Made by a program: the position numbers and the translations under genes. A DNA stretch of 64,000 nucleotides from Microlunatus endophyticus (GTDB taxonomy: Bacteria; Actinomycetota; Actinomycetes; Propionibacteriales; Propionibacteriaceae). The stretch is from positions 62,001 through 126,000 of the forward strand of contig NZ_BMMZ01000013.1 in NCBI RefSeq assembly GCF_014646195.1, read 5' to 3'. The notes under the pieces were generated by a model. The model was given only the letters and a program-made list of their open reading frames with translations. It made no database searches and was not told the origin of the DNA. This document shows positions 16,754-25,147 of this stretch, one piece after another; within the stretch, counting starts at the first letter, position 1; every line of letters begins with the position of its first letter.

Positions 16754-18199
16754 TCACGCAGCGTTCGGCAGTGTGACCTTGGACAACGGGTCGGCCACGT
16801 CCTCCAGTGACTGGCCTTCGGCGTTGATTCCCAGCGCCAGCGCGACCACACCGCCGATGATCATCACGGCGGCGCCGATCAGGTAGCCGATCGTCAGCGG
16901 ACCGCGGCTGCTGAAGTCGCCCATCAGCGCACCGTAGATGACCGGCGCGGTGGCGCCTGCCGCCTGGCCGATGCAGAAGAAGTACGAGATCGCCTGGCCG
17001 CGTACCTCCAGCGGGAAGATCTCGCTGACGGTCAGATACGCCGACGAGGCTCCTGCTGACGCGAAGAAGAACGACACGCACCAGAAGATCGTCTGGGTGG
17101 TCGCGTTCAGGAGCCCGGCCTGGAACAGGAACGCCGATACGGCCAGCACCAAACCGGAGATCAGATAGGTGGCGAAGATCATCTTTCTTCGGCCGATGGT
17201 GTCGAACAGATGGCCCAGCACCAGTGGTCCGGCCAGGTTGCCGATCGCGAAGGGGAAGAAGAAGTAGCCGACATTGGCCTCGCTGATGCCGTAGAAGCCC
17301 TTGAGCACATTGCCCTGCGAGAAGAAGATCGCGTTGTAGAGGAAGGACTGGGTGATCATCATCGTCAGGCCCAGGATGGTACGCCGGGGATACTGGCGGA
17401 CGAAGATGTGCACCAGCTGGCCCAACGGCACCCGCGGGTAATCGATGACCGCCATCGCCTTCTCCTGCGGCACTGGCGGCAGTTGGACACCTCGACTTCG
17501 GACCCGGGCCTCGATCTCGTCGACCGTCCGGTCAGCTTCAGCCGCCCGGCCGTGGGTCAGCAGCCACCGCGGGCTCTCCGGGATCGAACGCCGCAAGTAG
17601 ATGATGATCAGGCCGAGCACCGGGCCGATGAAGAAGCCGATCCGCCAGGCCCAGTTGGTGCTGAAGAGATTCTGGGTGGCGATCGTCGCCACCGCGCCGA
17701 TGGCGGCGCCACCCCAGTAGGTGCCGTTGACGGCGATGTCGACGCGACCGCGATAGCGCGACGGGATCAACTCGTCGATCGCGGAGTTGATCGCCGTGTA
17801 CTCGCCGCCGATGCCCATTCCGGCGATGAAGCGGAAGAGCCACAACATGGTGATGTTGAACGAGAATCCGGCCAAGCCGCTGCCGGCCAGGTAGATCGCC
17901 AGGGTCAGGATGAACAGGCGCTTCCGGCCGATCGAGTCGGTCATCCGGCCGAAGATCAAGGCTCCGAGCACCTGGCCGATCAGGTAGACGGTCGCGGTGA
18001 AGCCGACCTGCGACGCGCTCATGTGGAACGTGGTCGCGAAGCCGCCGGCGGAGACCAGCTGGATCTCCAGGCCGTCGAGGATCCAGCTCACCCCGAGGCC
18101 CATCACCACCGACCAATGGAATCTGGTCCAGGGCAGCCGGTCCATGCGGGCCGGCACCAGGCTGATGACCGGCGCCTGTTCCTGCGCACTTGCTGTCAC
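16754..18199 (-). CDS. Major facilitator transporter, metabolite:H+ symporter / sugar porter-like
   Basis: About 481 residues and 12 predicted membrane helices. The signatures GRMTDSIGRK (loop 2-3), PSRYRGRVDI and RSIPESPRWLLTHGR (before the central loop), and GHLFDTIGRRKM (loop 8-9) place it with the sugar/aromatic-acid type MFS carriers. I start at the GTG at 18199, since GGGAGG precedes it by 7 bases; the upstream 27 in-frame residues are basic and unlike a transporter N-terminus. The substrate is unknown. The divergent neighbour is a PfkB-type sugar kinase, so a sugar, nucleoside or polyol is plausible. Confidence 0.85.
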   Translation of the reverse strand: MTASAQEQAPVISLVPARMDRLPWTRFHWSVVMGLGVSWILDGLEIQLVSAGGFATTFHMSASQVGFTATVYLIGQVLGALIFGRMTDSIGRKRLFILTLAIYLAGSGLAGFSFNITMLWLFRFIAGMGIGGEYTAINSAIDELIPSRYRGRVDIAVNGTYWGGAAIGAVATIATQNLFSTNWAWRIGFFIGPVLGLIIIYLRRSIPESPRWLLTHGRAAEADRTVDEIEARVRSRGVQLPPVPQEKAMAVIDYPRVPLGQLVHIFVRQYPRRTILGLTMMITQSFLYNAIFFSQGNVLKGFYGISEANVGYFFFPFAIGNLAGPLVLGHLFDTIGRRKMIFATYLISGLVLAVSAFLFQAGLLNATTQTIFWCVSFFFASAGASSAYLTVSEIFPLEVRGQAISYFFCIGQAAGATAPVIYGALMGDFSSRGPLTIGYLIGAAVMIIGGVVALALGINAEGQSLEDVADPLSKVTLPNAA

Positions 18200-18289
18200 G
18201 AACTGCCTCCCTCGGGTCGAACAAACCTCCAGGGCCCGGCGGCGGGTACTCCGTCGTCGCAGCACACCTTCTGGCAGCATATAGCGACT

Positions 18290-19348
18290 GTGAGCGACCA
18301 GGACCCTGTGACGCCGCCGGTGATCGACCTGTTGTTCACCGGCGCGATCTTCTGCGACCTGGTCTTCGCGGGCGTCACCAATCCCGAGGCGGGCACCGAA
18401 GTGTATGCCGACGGCTTCGCGATCTCACCCGGCGGCGCCGCCAATCCTGCCGTGGCGGCCGCCCGGCTGCGGCGGCGTACGGCGCTGTTGTCCGAGCTCG
18501 GCGACGACCTGCTCGGCAGCACCATCCGTGGATCCCTTGCCCGGGAGGACAATCTCGACCTCGGCTGGATCGCCGAACGGCACGGCTACCAGACGCCGGT
18601 CACTGCTGCTATGACCGGGCCGCATGATCGCCGGTTCGTCACCTATGCCGAGGACGAGTGCAACCTCGACTGGCCGGTCGGCGCGCCGACGGTCGGCGCG
18701 GCGCACGTCAGTGTGGACGGCAACCTGCGGCCCTGGGTCCGCCGGCTGCGCGATCAGGGGACGATGATCTACGGCGGGGTCGGCTGGGACGAGTCCGGAC
18801 TGTGGAGCTCGGGGATCCTTGATCGACTCGAGCAGGTCGACGTGTTCGTACCCAATGATCTCGAGGCGATGAACTACACCCGCTGCGGCACGGCGGCCGA
18901 TGCCGCCCGCAAGCTGGGCGAGTACGTGGAGCTTGCTGTGGTGACCCGGGGCCGCGACGGCGTGATCGCCTACCGACGTAGCACTGATGATCTTGTCGAG
19001 GTGCCGGCCGTCCCGACCCGGGCCGCCGATCCCACCGGCGCCGGCGACGTTTTCGTTGCGGCGTTGATGGCCAGCTACGACTACAACTGGGAATTGGACC
19101 AGCGGCTGCGGCTGGCCAATCTCTGTGCCGCGCTGTCGGTGCAGTCCCTGGGCGGCGCCCGCAGCGCGCCGACCCTGGAAGACCTGCGCCGTTACCTCGG
19201 CAGCAGCACCATCGCCGACCAGGGACTATTGGCCGATGGGCTGCCCGAGGGCGACGAGTTCATCCGTGTGGATTGGACGCCCGGGCCGGAGTGGCAGCCG
19301 ATCATCGAGTGGCTGGATCAGCAGATTCCGCGAGCAGGGCGAAGCTGA
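18290..19348 (+). CDS. PfkB-family carbohydrate/nucleoside kinase
   Basis: 352 residues. The N-terminal glycine-rich PGGAANPAVAAARL is the PfkB substrate-binding motif, and DPTGAGDVFVAAL near residue 246 is signature 2 with the catalytic aspartate. It phosphorylates a sugar or nucleoside with ATP. The GTG at 18290 has a CATATA element 6 bases before it and no ribosome-binding site, suggesting a leaderless message; a GTG at 18305 is a weaker alternative. Divergent from the MFS gene, which may import its substrate. The C-terminus overlaps the DUF2891 gene tail by 47 bases. Confidence 0.87.
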   Translation: MSDQDPVTPPVIDLLFTGAIFCDLVFAGVTNPEAGTEVYADGFAISPGGAANPAVAAARLRRRTALLSELGDDLLGSTIRGSLAREDNLDLGWIAERHGYQTPVTAAMTGPHDRRFVTYAEDECNLDWPVGAPTVGAAHVSVDGNLRPWVRRLRDQGTMIYGGVGWDESGLWSSGILDRLEQVDVFVPNDLEAMNYTRCGTAADAARKLGEYVELAVVTRGRDGVIAYRRSTDDLVEVPAVPTRAADPTGAGDVFVAALMASYDYNWELDQRLRLANLCAALSVQSLGGARSAPTLEDLRRYLGSSTIADQGLLADGLPEGDEFIRVDWTPGPEWQPIIEWLDQQIPRAGRS

Positions 19349-20303
19349 CCAGCCAGTGGGTCGACATGAAGTCGCCGCCGGAGATCTGTGAACCGGCGGC
19401 CGCCACCAGCCGGTCGGCAGCGACCCGCATCCGGTTGCCGCGCTCCGCGTCGACGAAGCGTGACAGCGAGCGGAGCAGCCAGGCCCGGGACAGGGCCAGA
19501 CCGAACAGGTGGACCGATTGCCCGTCCTCGCGGTCGAGCACGACCGGAGTGTGCAGCAGGATGTCGCGAGGTGCGCCGAGTCCGGGCAGGAATCCGGCCA
19601 ACCACGGACGGAAGTCTTCGTCGGGCAGCACCCGGCTCATCAGCTCCGCCTCGCAGAGCGCCGGGGACAGGAAGTCACTGCCGCTCGGCTCCCACCGGCT
19701 CGGGTAGTCGCGGTCGGCTCCGAACCAGGTCGTCGCGCGCTCGGTGATCAGCTCGGTGACGTCGGACCGGTCCAGGATCTCGTACGCATTCAGCGCCAGG
19801 GTGAGCGCGAAGGCGGTGTTGGAATGCACGCCGTGCCGGACCGGATAACTGAGCTTCGGCAGCCAGCCGACCAGGTTGGTCGCGATCACGTCGGCGATGG
19901 CCGCGGTCGCCGGCTGCCAGCGGACGGCCTCGGGGGTCCGGGAGGTTTCTACCGCTGCGGCCAGCATCGCCACCCAGGCCCAGCCGTACGGGCGCTCGTA
20001 ACCCGGTCGGCTCCGCAGGTAGGCCGCCTCGACCTCCCCGTTCTCGGGTGTCAGTCGACCGCCGAGTTCGGCGACGAGCTGCTCGCGCAGGGCGGGATCG
20101 AGATCGTCCCGGGTCAGCAGGTTCACCGCCGACCACTGCATGTGGGCCGAGGAGTGCCAGTCGAAACTGCCGTGGAAGACCGGATGCAGCCGATCCGGGC
20201 GGACGTCGACATCCTCGGCCGAGCGCGAGGCGTGGCCGGTGGCGTACGGGTAGCGGGTGCCCAGGACCTGCAGGATCGTTCGGGCCCAGGAATCTGTGGT
20301 CAC
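19302..20303 (-). CDS. DUF2891 family protein
   Basis: 333 residues. The blocks HPVFHGSFDWHSSAHMQW, RPYGWAWVAMLA, VRHGVHSNTAFAL, FGADRDYPSRWEPSGSDFLSPAL and FMSTHWLVSFALL are the conserved parts of DUF2891. The fold looks all-alpha, probably an (alpha/alpha) barrel like glycoside-processing enzymes. The conserved His, Asp and Trp residues suggest an enzymatic pocket, but no reaction is known to me. GTG start without a ribosome-binding site. It is divergent from lpdA, with 47 bases between the two starts. Confidence 0.8.
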   Translation of the reverse strand: MTTDSWARTILQVLGTRYPYATGHASRSAEDVDVRPDRLHPVFHGSFDWHSSAHMQWSAVNLLTRDDLDPALREQLVAELGGRLTPENGEVEAAYLRSRPGYERPYGWAWVAMLAAAVETSRTPEAVRWQPATAAIADVIATNLVGWLPKLSYPVRHGVHSNTAFALTLALNAYEILDRSDVTELITERATTWFGADRDYPSRWEPSGSDFLSPALCEAELMSRVLPDEDFRPWLAGFLPGLGAPRDILLHTPVVLDREDGQSVHLFGLALSRAWLLRSLSRFVDAERGNRMRVAADRLVAAAGSQISGGDFMSTHWLVSFALLAESADPATR

Positions 20304-20350
20304 CCGCGTGAGTCTGCCGCACGGCCACTGACGTGGAACAATCGAGTGAC

Positions 20351-21742
20351 GTGACGCATGTGGTGATCATCGGCGGCGGTCCGGGCGGCTACGAGGCAGC
20401 GCTGGTCGGCGCTCAACTGGGCGGCCGGGTGACGCTGATCGACAGCGAGGGCATCGGTGGTGCCAGCGTGCTCACCGACTGCGTACCGTCCAAGACACTG
20501 ATCGCCACGGCCGAGGTGATGACCGAGGTCAAGGAGTCGGCCGAGCTGGGGATCCGGTTCGGTCCGGACAAGATCAGTGCCGATCTCGGCGCGGTCAACA
20601 AGCGGGTGCTGGCGCTGGCCTGTCAGCAGTCCGCCGACATCGCCGACCGGCTCCGGACCGCGGGCGTCGACCTCGTCGTGGGCTCCGGCCGGATGGACGG
20701 GCCCGAGCGGGTGATCGCCGAGACCGCCGACGGATTCCGCAGCTTCGACGCGGATGTGGTGCTGATCTCGACCGGCGCGCATCCGCGGGTGCTGCCCGAT
20801 GCCGTACCGGACGGGGAGCGGATCCTCAGCTGGACCCAGTTGTACGAGTTGCCGGAGCTGCCGCAGCGGCTGATCGTGATCGGCTCGGGTGTCACCGGTG
20901 CGGAATTCGCCAGTGCCTATCACGCCCTCGGTGCCGAGGTCGTGCTGGTGTCGTCGCGGGACCGGGTGCTGCCGGGTGAGGATCCCGACGCGGCCCGGGT
21001 GCTGGAGGAGGTGCTGACCCGGCGGGGCATGCAGGTGATGGCCAAATCCCGGGCGGCAGCGGTGACCCGCGATCAGGACCAGGTTGTCGTCACACTGACC
21101 GACGGCCGCACGGTCACCGGATCCCATTGCCTGCTCGCGGTCGGCTCGATCCCCAACACCGAGGGACTCGGGCTGGAAAAGGCCGGCGTCCAGACCGACG
21201 ACCGCGGTTTCATCACCGTCGACAAGGTGTCCCGGACGACCGCCCGCGGTGTCTACGCAGCCGGCGACTGTACCGGGGTGCTGATGCTGGCGTCCGTGGC
21301 GGCCATGCAGGGCCGGATCGCGATGTGGCACTCCCTCGGCGACGCCGTCTCCCCGCTGGATCTGGCGACGGTGTCGTCCAACGTCTTCACCGCACCGGAG
21401 ATCGCCACCGTCGGCGTCAGCCAGCATCGGATCGATTCGGGGGAGTTCAATGCCGTCCCGGTGCTGCTGCCGCTGGAGGGCAACGCCCGGGCCAAGATGC
21501 AGGGTCTGCACGACGGCTTCGTCAAGATCTTCTGCCTGCCGATCACCGGCATCATCGTCGGCGGTGTCGTGGTCGCACCGCGGGCCAGCGAGTTGATCTT
21601 CCCGCTGGCCGTCGCCGTCGCCCAGCGGATCACCGTTGATCAACTGGCCAAGGACTTCACGGTCTACCCGTCGCTGTCCGGCTCGATCTCCGAGGCGGCA
21701 CGCCAGCTGCACAGCCACGCGACGATGCCGACGGTCCCGTGA
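20351..21742 (+). CDS. lpdA: LpdA-type NAD(P)H-quinone reductase (flavoprotein disulfide reductase family)
   Basis: 463 residues from GTG 20351; a GTG at 20333 would add six residues. I prefer 20351 because the Rossmann motif (VVIIGGGPGGYEAA) then lies at the N-terminus as in the M. tuberculosis homologue Rv3303c. The active-site segment is GGASVLTDCVPSK: the first cysteine of the usual CxxxxC redox pair is replaced by Ser39 and only Cys44 remains. It therefore cannot act as a normal lipoamide dehydrogenase and fits the LpdA quinone reductases. NAD site GSGVTGAEFA, second FAD motif YAAGDCTG. Translationally coupled to the sirtuin gene (GTGA overlap). Confidence 0.9.
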   Translation: MTHVVIIGGGPGGYEAALVGAQLGGRVTLIDSEGIGGASVLTDCVPSKTLIATAEVMTEVKESAELGIRFGPDKISADLGAVNKRVLALACQQSADIADRLRTAGVDLVVGSGRMDGPERVIAETADGFRSFDADVVLISTGAHPRVLPDAVPDGERILSWTQLYELPELPQRLIVIGSGVTGAEFASAYHALGAEVVLVSSRDRVLPGEDPDAARVLEEVLTRRGMQVMAKSRAAAVTRDQDQVVVTLTDGRTVTGSHCLLAVGSIPNTEGLGLEKAGVQTDDRGFITVDKVSRTTARGVYAAGDCTGVLMLASVAAMQGRIAMWHSLGDAVSPLDLATVSSNVFTAPEIATVGVSQHRIDSGEFNAVPVLLPLEGNARAKMQGLHDGFVKIFCLPITGIIVGGVVVAPRASELIFPLAVAVAQRITVDQLAKDFTVYPSLSGSISEAARQLHSHATMPTVP

Positions 21743-22641
21743 GAGCCACGAACCTTCGCTTCGGCGCCGACTGGGCCCCGAGCCGGCCCGATCTCCTGGC
21801 CCGCTCGCTGGATGATCAACTCGACGAGCTGACGACCTTGATCACCAGCCGGACCTGGACGGCTCTGACCGGGGCCGGGCTCTCCACCGACAGCGGGATC
21901 CCGGACTACCGCGGTCCGGAGTCGGCACGCGCGATGCCGATGCTCTACGGCGAGTTCGTCGGTTCGGCGCAGGCCCGACAACGCTACTGGGCCAGGAGTT
22001 TCCTGGGCTGGCAACGGATGCGGGTCGCCGATCCCAACGCGGGCCATCGGGCGCTTGTGCAACTGGAGGCGTACGGCTGCAACGGTGTGATCACTCAGAA
22101 CGTCGACGGGCTGCACCATGACGCCGGCAGCGATCCGGTGATCGATCTGCACGGCCGGATCAGCGACGTCATCTGCCTGGACTGCGGACAGGTCACTGCG
22201 AGGGCCGATTACCAGCAGCGGCTGCTCGACCTGAATCCGGGAATCGCCACCAGTGAAGAGGATCTGCGGCACGCCGAGCTGCGGCCCGACGGCGACGCGG
22301 TCGTCGACGACTGGAGCGATTTCGTCGTCGCACGCTGCATGAACTGCGGGGGAGTGCTGAAACCGGACGTGATCTTCTTCGGCGAGAGTGTGCCGAAGGA
22401 GCGGGTGCAGCGCTGCTATCACCTGATCGATCAATCCGAGCTCTTGCTGGTCGCGGGGTCCTCGCTGGCGGTGATGAGCGGGCTGCGATTCGTTCGCCAC
22501 GATGCCAAGGCAGGCAAGCCGGTGATCATCATCAACCGAGGCGCCACCCGCGGCGATGATCTTGCCACTCTCAAGATCGACGCCGGCACATCGGAGATCC
22601 TGACCGGACTGCTCGACCGGTTGCGGTCACCGATCGTCTGA
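21739..22641 (+). CDS. Sir2-family NAD-dependent protein deacylase (class II, SIRT4-like)
   Basis: 300 residues. The NAD-binding GAGLSTDSGIPDYRG starts at residue 45. The catalytic histidine is in QNVDGLHHDAGS, and two CxxC pairs (CLDCGQ and CMNCGG) form the zinc site. VIFFGESVP follows. This arrangement is that of class II bacterial sirtuins related to SIRT4, which remove acyl or lipoyl groups from lysines using NAD. The GTG start overlaps the lpdA stop by 4 bases, so the two are produced together. The convergent AbiEii remnant begins at the next base. Confidence 0.9.
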   Translation: MRATNLRFGADWAPSRPDLLARSLDDQLDELTTLITSRTWTALTGAGLSTDSGIPDYRGPESARAMPMLYGEFVGSAQARQRYWARSFLGWQRMRVADPNAGHRALVQLEAYGCNGVITQNVDGLHHDAGSDPVIDLHGRISDVICLDCGQVTARADYQQRLLDLNPGIATSEEDLRHAELRPDGDAVVDDWSDFVVARCMNCGGVLKPDVIFFGESVPKERVQRCYHLIDQSELLLVAGSSLAVMSGLRFVRHDAKAGKPVIIINRGATRGDDLATLKIDAGTSEILTGLLDRLRSPIV

Positions 22642-23170
22642 TCAGGGAGCTGTCTGTTCCGCCGCCAGACTCGACCAGGCATCGGTCACAGACCGGAAAT
22701 CCTGGTCTGCGGTCGATCTGATGCGTTCCCGCTGTCCCAAGGAGTGGGTCCAGTCGGATTCGGAAGGCGGCGGCGGGAACTCGAGCCGAGAAGGCACATG
22801 ACCGGTCGGGCCACAACTGCGGTAGAGATCAGCTGCCGTCGCTGTGAGGAATCCTGCTTCCTTCAACGCCCACAGACCGTACAGGTCGCGAGGGGTGTTC
22901 CGCTCCAGCCACGCGACCGTCTTGGAGACGACGAACGCCTCGGGCGTCAGCACAGACAGCCGGGCAGGCGGAGCGTCGGAATATCGTTGATCAAGAGTGA
23001 AGCCGACGGTGGGAAGCTCGGAGAGTCTGTTGCCCGCAAGAGCTGGACCTGCACGCTCACGCCGTCGTCAGATGATCGCGGATGACTTGGGATTCGGCGA
23101 CACCGAAGACCCGACGGGTGTGCTCCAGGTCGTCGTACCTGAGTCCCGAATCGAACGCTGGGTGAGTCAC
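22642..23170 (-). pseudogene. Degraded AbiEii-type nucleotidyltransferase toxin
   Basis: Two pieces of one gene are recognisable. The 5' piece (23170-23057, GTG start overlapping the AbiEi stop by 4 bases) encodes 37 residues, GLRYDDLEHTRRVFGVAES and a following helix, then meets TGA. The 3' piece (within 22953-22642, another frame) encodes VVSKTVAWLERNTPRDLYGLWAL, the C-terminal AbiEii signature. The catalytic core with the GS nucleotidyltransferase motif is missing. The toxin is therefore inactive through an internal deletion and frame change, while the antitoxin remains open. Confidence 0.75.
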
Positions 23171-23814
23171 GGCTCGTCACCAAGGGAGGCGACGAGCCGC
23201 TGCAGCGGCGCCGCACCGCGTTGCCGAGCTGCAAGCGCCCGGACCTCGGACAGGTCAACCCGATCCAGCAGGTCACGGCTGACTTCCCGAAGATCCTGCT
23301 GTGCAAGCAATCCATCGCCCGCGCGCCGGGCGAGATCGATCAAGATCTGTTCTTCGGTAGCGATCAATCCCCGTCCGATGCGATCGATCGGGGTGAGACG
23401 TGCGTCGAGATCGCGGACCGACCGCTTGACGAACCGTATGGTGCCTCCCCCGCTCAGGTCGATGGGGCGGTGCTGCCGCGGCACCGCAACAGTCGCGATG
23501 CCGACAGCGCGGGGCAGCAGTCCGAGCACTCTGGCGGCGCTTACGCCGTCAAGGATCGGAACCCGTGCGCCAAACACCGCGGTCGCAATCGCCAGACCGG
23601 CCGCTTCGATGGTGGGTGTCCAGCCGTCCGCCGCATCGTCCGGCGGAGCCATGTAGAAGCCCGGGGCCAGTTGTCGTACGAGACCCTGGCGTTCGAGCCG
23701 TGCCAACTCGGGCCGCGGTTGAGAGTAATAGCCCGCGAGGTCCTTCGGACGGACAGTGCGCAGGGTTGCGCGAGTGATCGGGGCCGGCAATCCTCCCTGC
23801 CGTGCGGCGCGCAT
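23167..23814 (-). CDS. AbiEi-type antitoxin/transcriptional regulator
   Basis: About 215 residues. The N-terminal part TRATLRTVRPKDLAGYYSQPRPELARLERQ and LVRQLAPGFYMAP is a winged helix of the AbiEi (type IV antitoxin) family. A larger C-terminal domain with SAARVLGLLPRA follows. AbiEi proteins repress their own operon and counter the AbiEii nucleotidyltransferase toxin, here a pseudogene immediately downstream. ATG 23814 is chosen because TAGTTT lies 8 bases upstream, a leaderless arrangement. With the toxin dead, it may persist as a regulator or be on the way to loss. Confidence 0.8.
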   Translation of the reverse strand: MRAARQGGLPAPITRATLRTVRPKDLAGYYSQPRPELARLERQGLVRQLAPGFYMAPPDDAADGWTPTIEAAGLAIATAVFGARVPILDGVSAARVLGLLPRAVGIATVAVPRQHRPIDLSGGGTIRFVKRSVRDLDARLTPIDRIGRGLIATEEQILIDLARRAGDGLLAQQDLREVSRDLLDRVDLSEVRALAARQRGAAPLQRLVASLGDEP

Positions 23815-23846
23815 GGGCTGACAAACTAGAGATACCGCAGCCTGCG

Positions 23847-24677
23847 TCAGTTGTCGCCGAATATGTCGCCGAACATGGTGCCGATGCCGTCGAAGGCGTC
23901 GCCGATCCCGTCGCCGATGCCCTCGAGCCCCTCGCCGACGCCTTCGCCGATCGCACCGATCCCGTTGCCCAGGCCGCTGAACAGGCCGCCCATCGAATTC
24001 ATCCCGCCGAAGAGCAGACCGCCGACCATCATGCCGGTCACCATGTCCGAACCGCGCCAACTGGAGTAGTAGCCCTGGGCCCACGGGGCGTAGACCGGGC
24101 CGCCCTCCCAGTACGGCACCCGGCGGGCACCCATCTGGACGGTGCGGATGTATGGGTCGGCGCCCGCGGTGACCCGCTCGGCATCGGCAGCGCAGGCGGG
24201 CACCTCGCGGACCGATCCGCCGGGTGGCGCCCAGCGCACATTCTGCGTCGACGGTCCGTGGGCGGGATTGAAGAAGCACGGGGGCCGCTTCTGCGGCAAC
24301 GGCTGGTTGGCGACGCGCGCCTTCACACAGGCGATCCCGTAGCGGCCGTCCTCAAGGATCTCGGTCACGTGCCGGATCTCCTCGGGCCGCCGGACCGCGG
24401 CGAGCGAGGTTTTGGCGTCCTCGTACGCGTCCAGCGCACGCTGGTAGTCCTGCTGCATAGCTTCGTCCAGCGGACGACCGGCGACATCGACGTCCAGTCG
24501 CTGCAACTCCTCGCCGAACTTGGTCACGTCCTCGTCGGCCGCGCGCTTGGACACCGACAGCTGGCTCTCCAACTCGGCCTGCCGCGCGGCCTCGCGCCGG
24601 TTGGCCTGCTTGCGGTTGTAGAGCAGGGCACTGCCACCAACCACGATCAGGACCAGCAGCAGGACGAACGATTCCAT
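23847..24677 (-). CDS. Single-span membrane protein with glycine-rich C-terminal repeats, unknown function
   Basis: 276 residues. Residues 1-20 are a hydrophobic anchor (SFVLLLVLIVVGGSALLY), followed by a basic, coiled-coil-like helix to about residue 90. A central domain with a conserved look holds two cysteines (PPCFFNPAHGP and VPACAADAERV) and aromatic WEGGPVYAPWAQGYY. From about residue 215 comes a hydrophobic glycine patch (MMVGGLLFGGMNSMGG), then an amphipathic repeat with GIG spaced every four residues (GIGAIGEGVGEGLEGIGDGIGD). Similar proteins occur in other actinomycetes as membrane proteins of unknown function. The cytoplasmic or external location of the bulk is not clear. Confidence 0.7.
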   Translation of the reverse strand: MESFVLLLVLIVVGGSALLYNRKQANRREAARQAELESQLSVSKRAADEDVTKFGEELQRLDVDVAGRPLDEAMQQDYQRALDAYEDAKTSLAAVRRPEEIRHVTEILEDGRYGIACVKARVANQPLPQKRPPCFFNPAHGPSTQNVRWAPPGGSVREVPACAADAERVTAGADPYIRTVQMGARRVPYWEGGPVYAPWAQGYYSSWRGSDMVTGMMVGGLLFGGMNSMGGLFSGLGNGIGAIGEGVGEGLEGIGDGIGDAFDGIGTMFGDIFGDN

Positions 24678-24783
24678 GAATTCCAGTGTGCCAACGCAAT
24701 TCGCGGGACCCCGGCGCCGGACCGAGTATTTAAGTCTTTCTTGGCGTGGCGGGACGGATCGGCCGATGTGCGATCATCCGGCC

Positions 24784-25147
24784 ATGGCGATCCCCGTGCT
24801 CCGGCCCATCACTGTCGAAGATCTCTCCCGGCTCAGCGGCGGTGACTCGCCCTTCGACGACTTCGGTCCGCACATGGTCCACGGACCGAGGCTCCGCCGC
24901 CGAGGCTGACCGAGCAGGGCGCTCTGGCCATCTGTGACTCCGTCACCTCAAAGCTGCTCGGCGACGTCAGCTGGATCTGGCAGCACTGGGGTCCCAATGC
25001 CGGCTCCCGCAATCCGATGATCGGGATCTGGCTGCGGCCGGAGGCCCGCGGACACGGTGTCGGCTCCGCCGCCCAGCGCAGCCTGGTCGACCTTTCTTCC
25101 GGCACACGACTGTGAACCGCATCGAGGCGGCGACCGACTTGCTCTAG
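24784..25147 (+). pseudogene. GNAT acetyltransferase, frameshifted remnant
   Basis: A RimJ/RimL-like protein can be read only by changing frame twice. The first part starts at ATG 24784 (LRPITVEDLSRLS). The second frame from about 24901 gives LTEQGALAICDS and the acetyl-CoA-binding block PEARGHGVGSAAQRSLVDL. The third from 25094 gives FFRHTTVNRIEAATD before TAG at 25147. The usual C-terminal 30 residues are absent, cut off at the accA3 stop. Two frameshifts and truncation mark it as dead. Confidence 0.7.

Noticed and set aside
17210..18289. Long upstream extension of the sugar kinase frame
   Set aside because: It runs antisense through the MFS transporter; the kinase family start fits GTG 18290, and the extension has no recognisable domain.
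20351..21742. LpdA as the E3 (lipoamide dehydrogenase) for the fused E1 upstream
   Set aside because: The first active-site cysteine is replaced by Ser39, so it cannot reoxidise dihydrolipoamide in the usual way.
22947..23315. 122-codon minus-strand frame between the Sir2 and AbiEi genes
   Set aside because: It overlaps the AbiEi coding region in another frame and the AbiEii remnant; its composition is that of a shadow.
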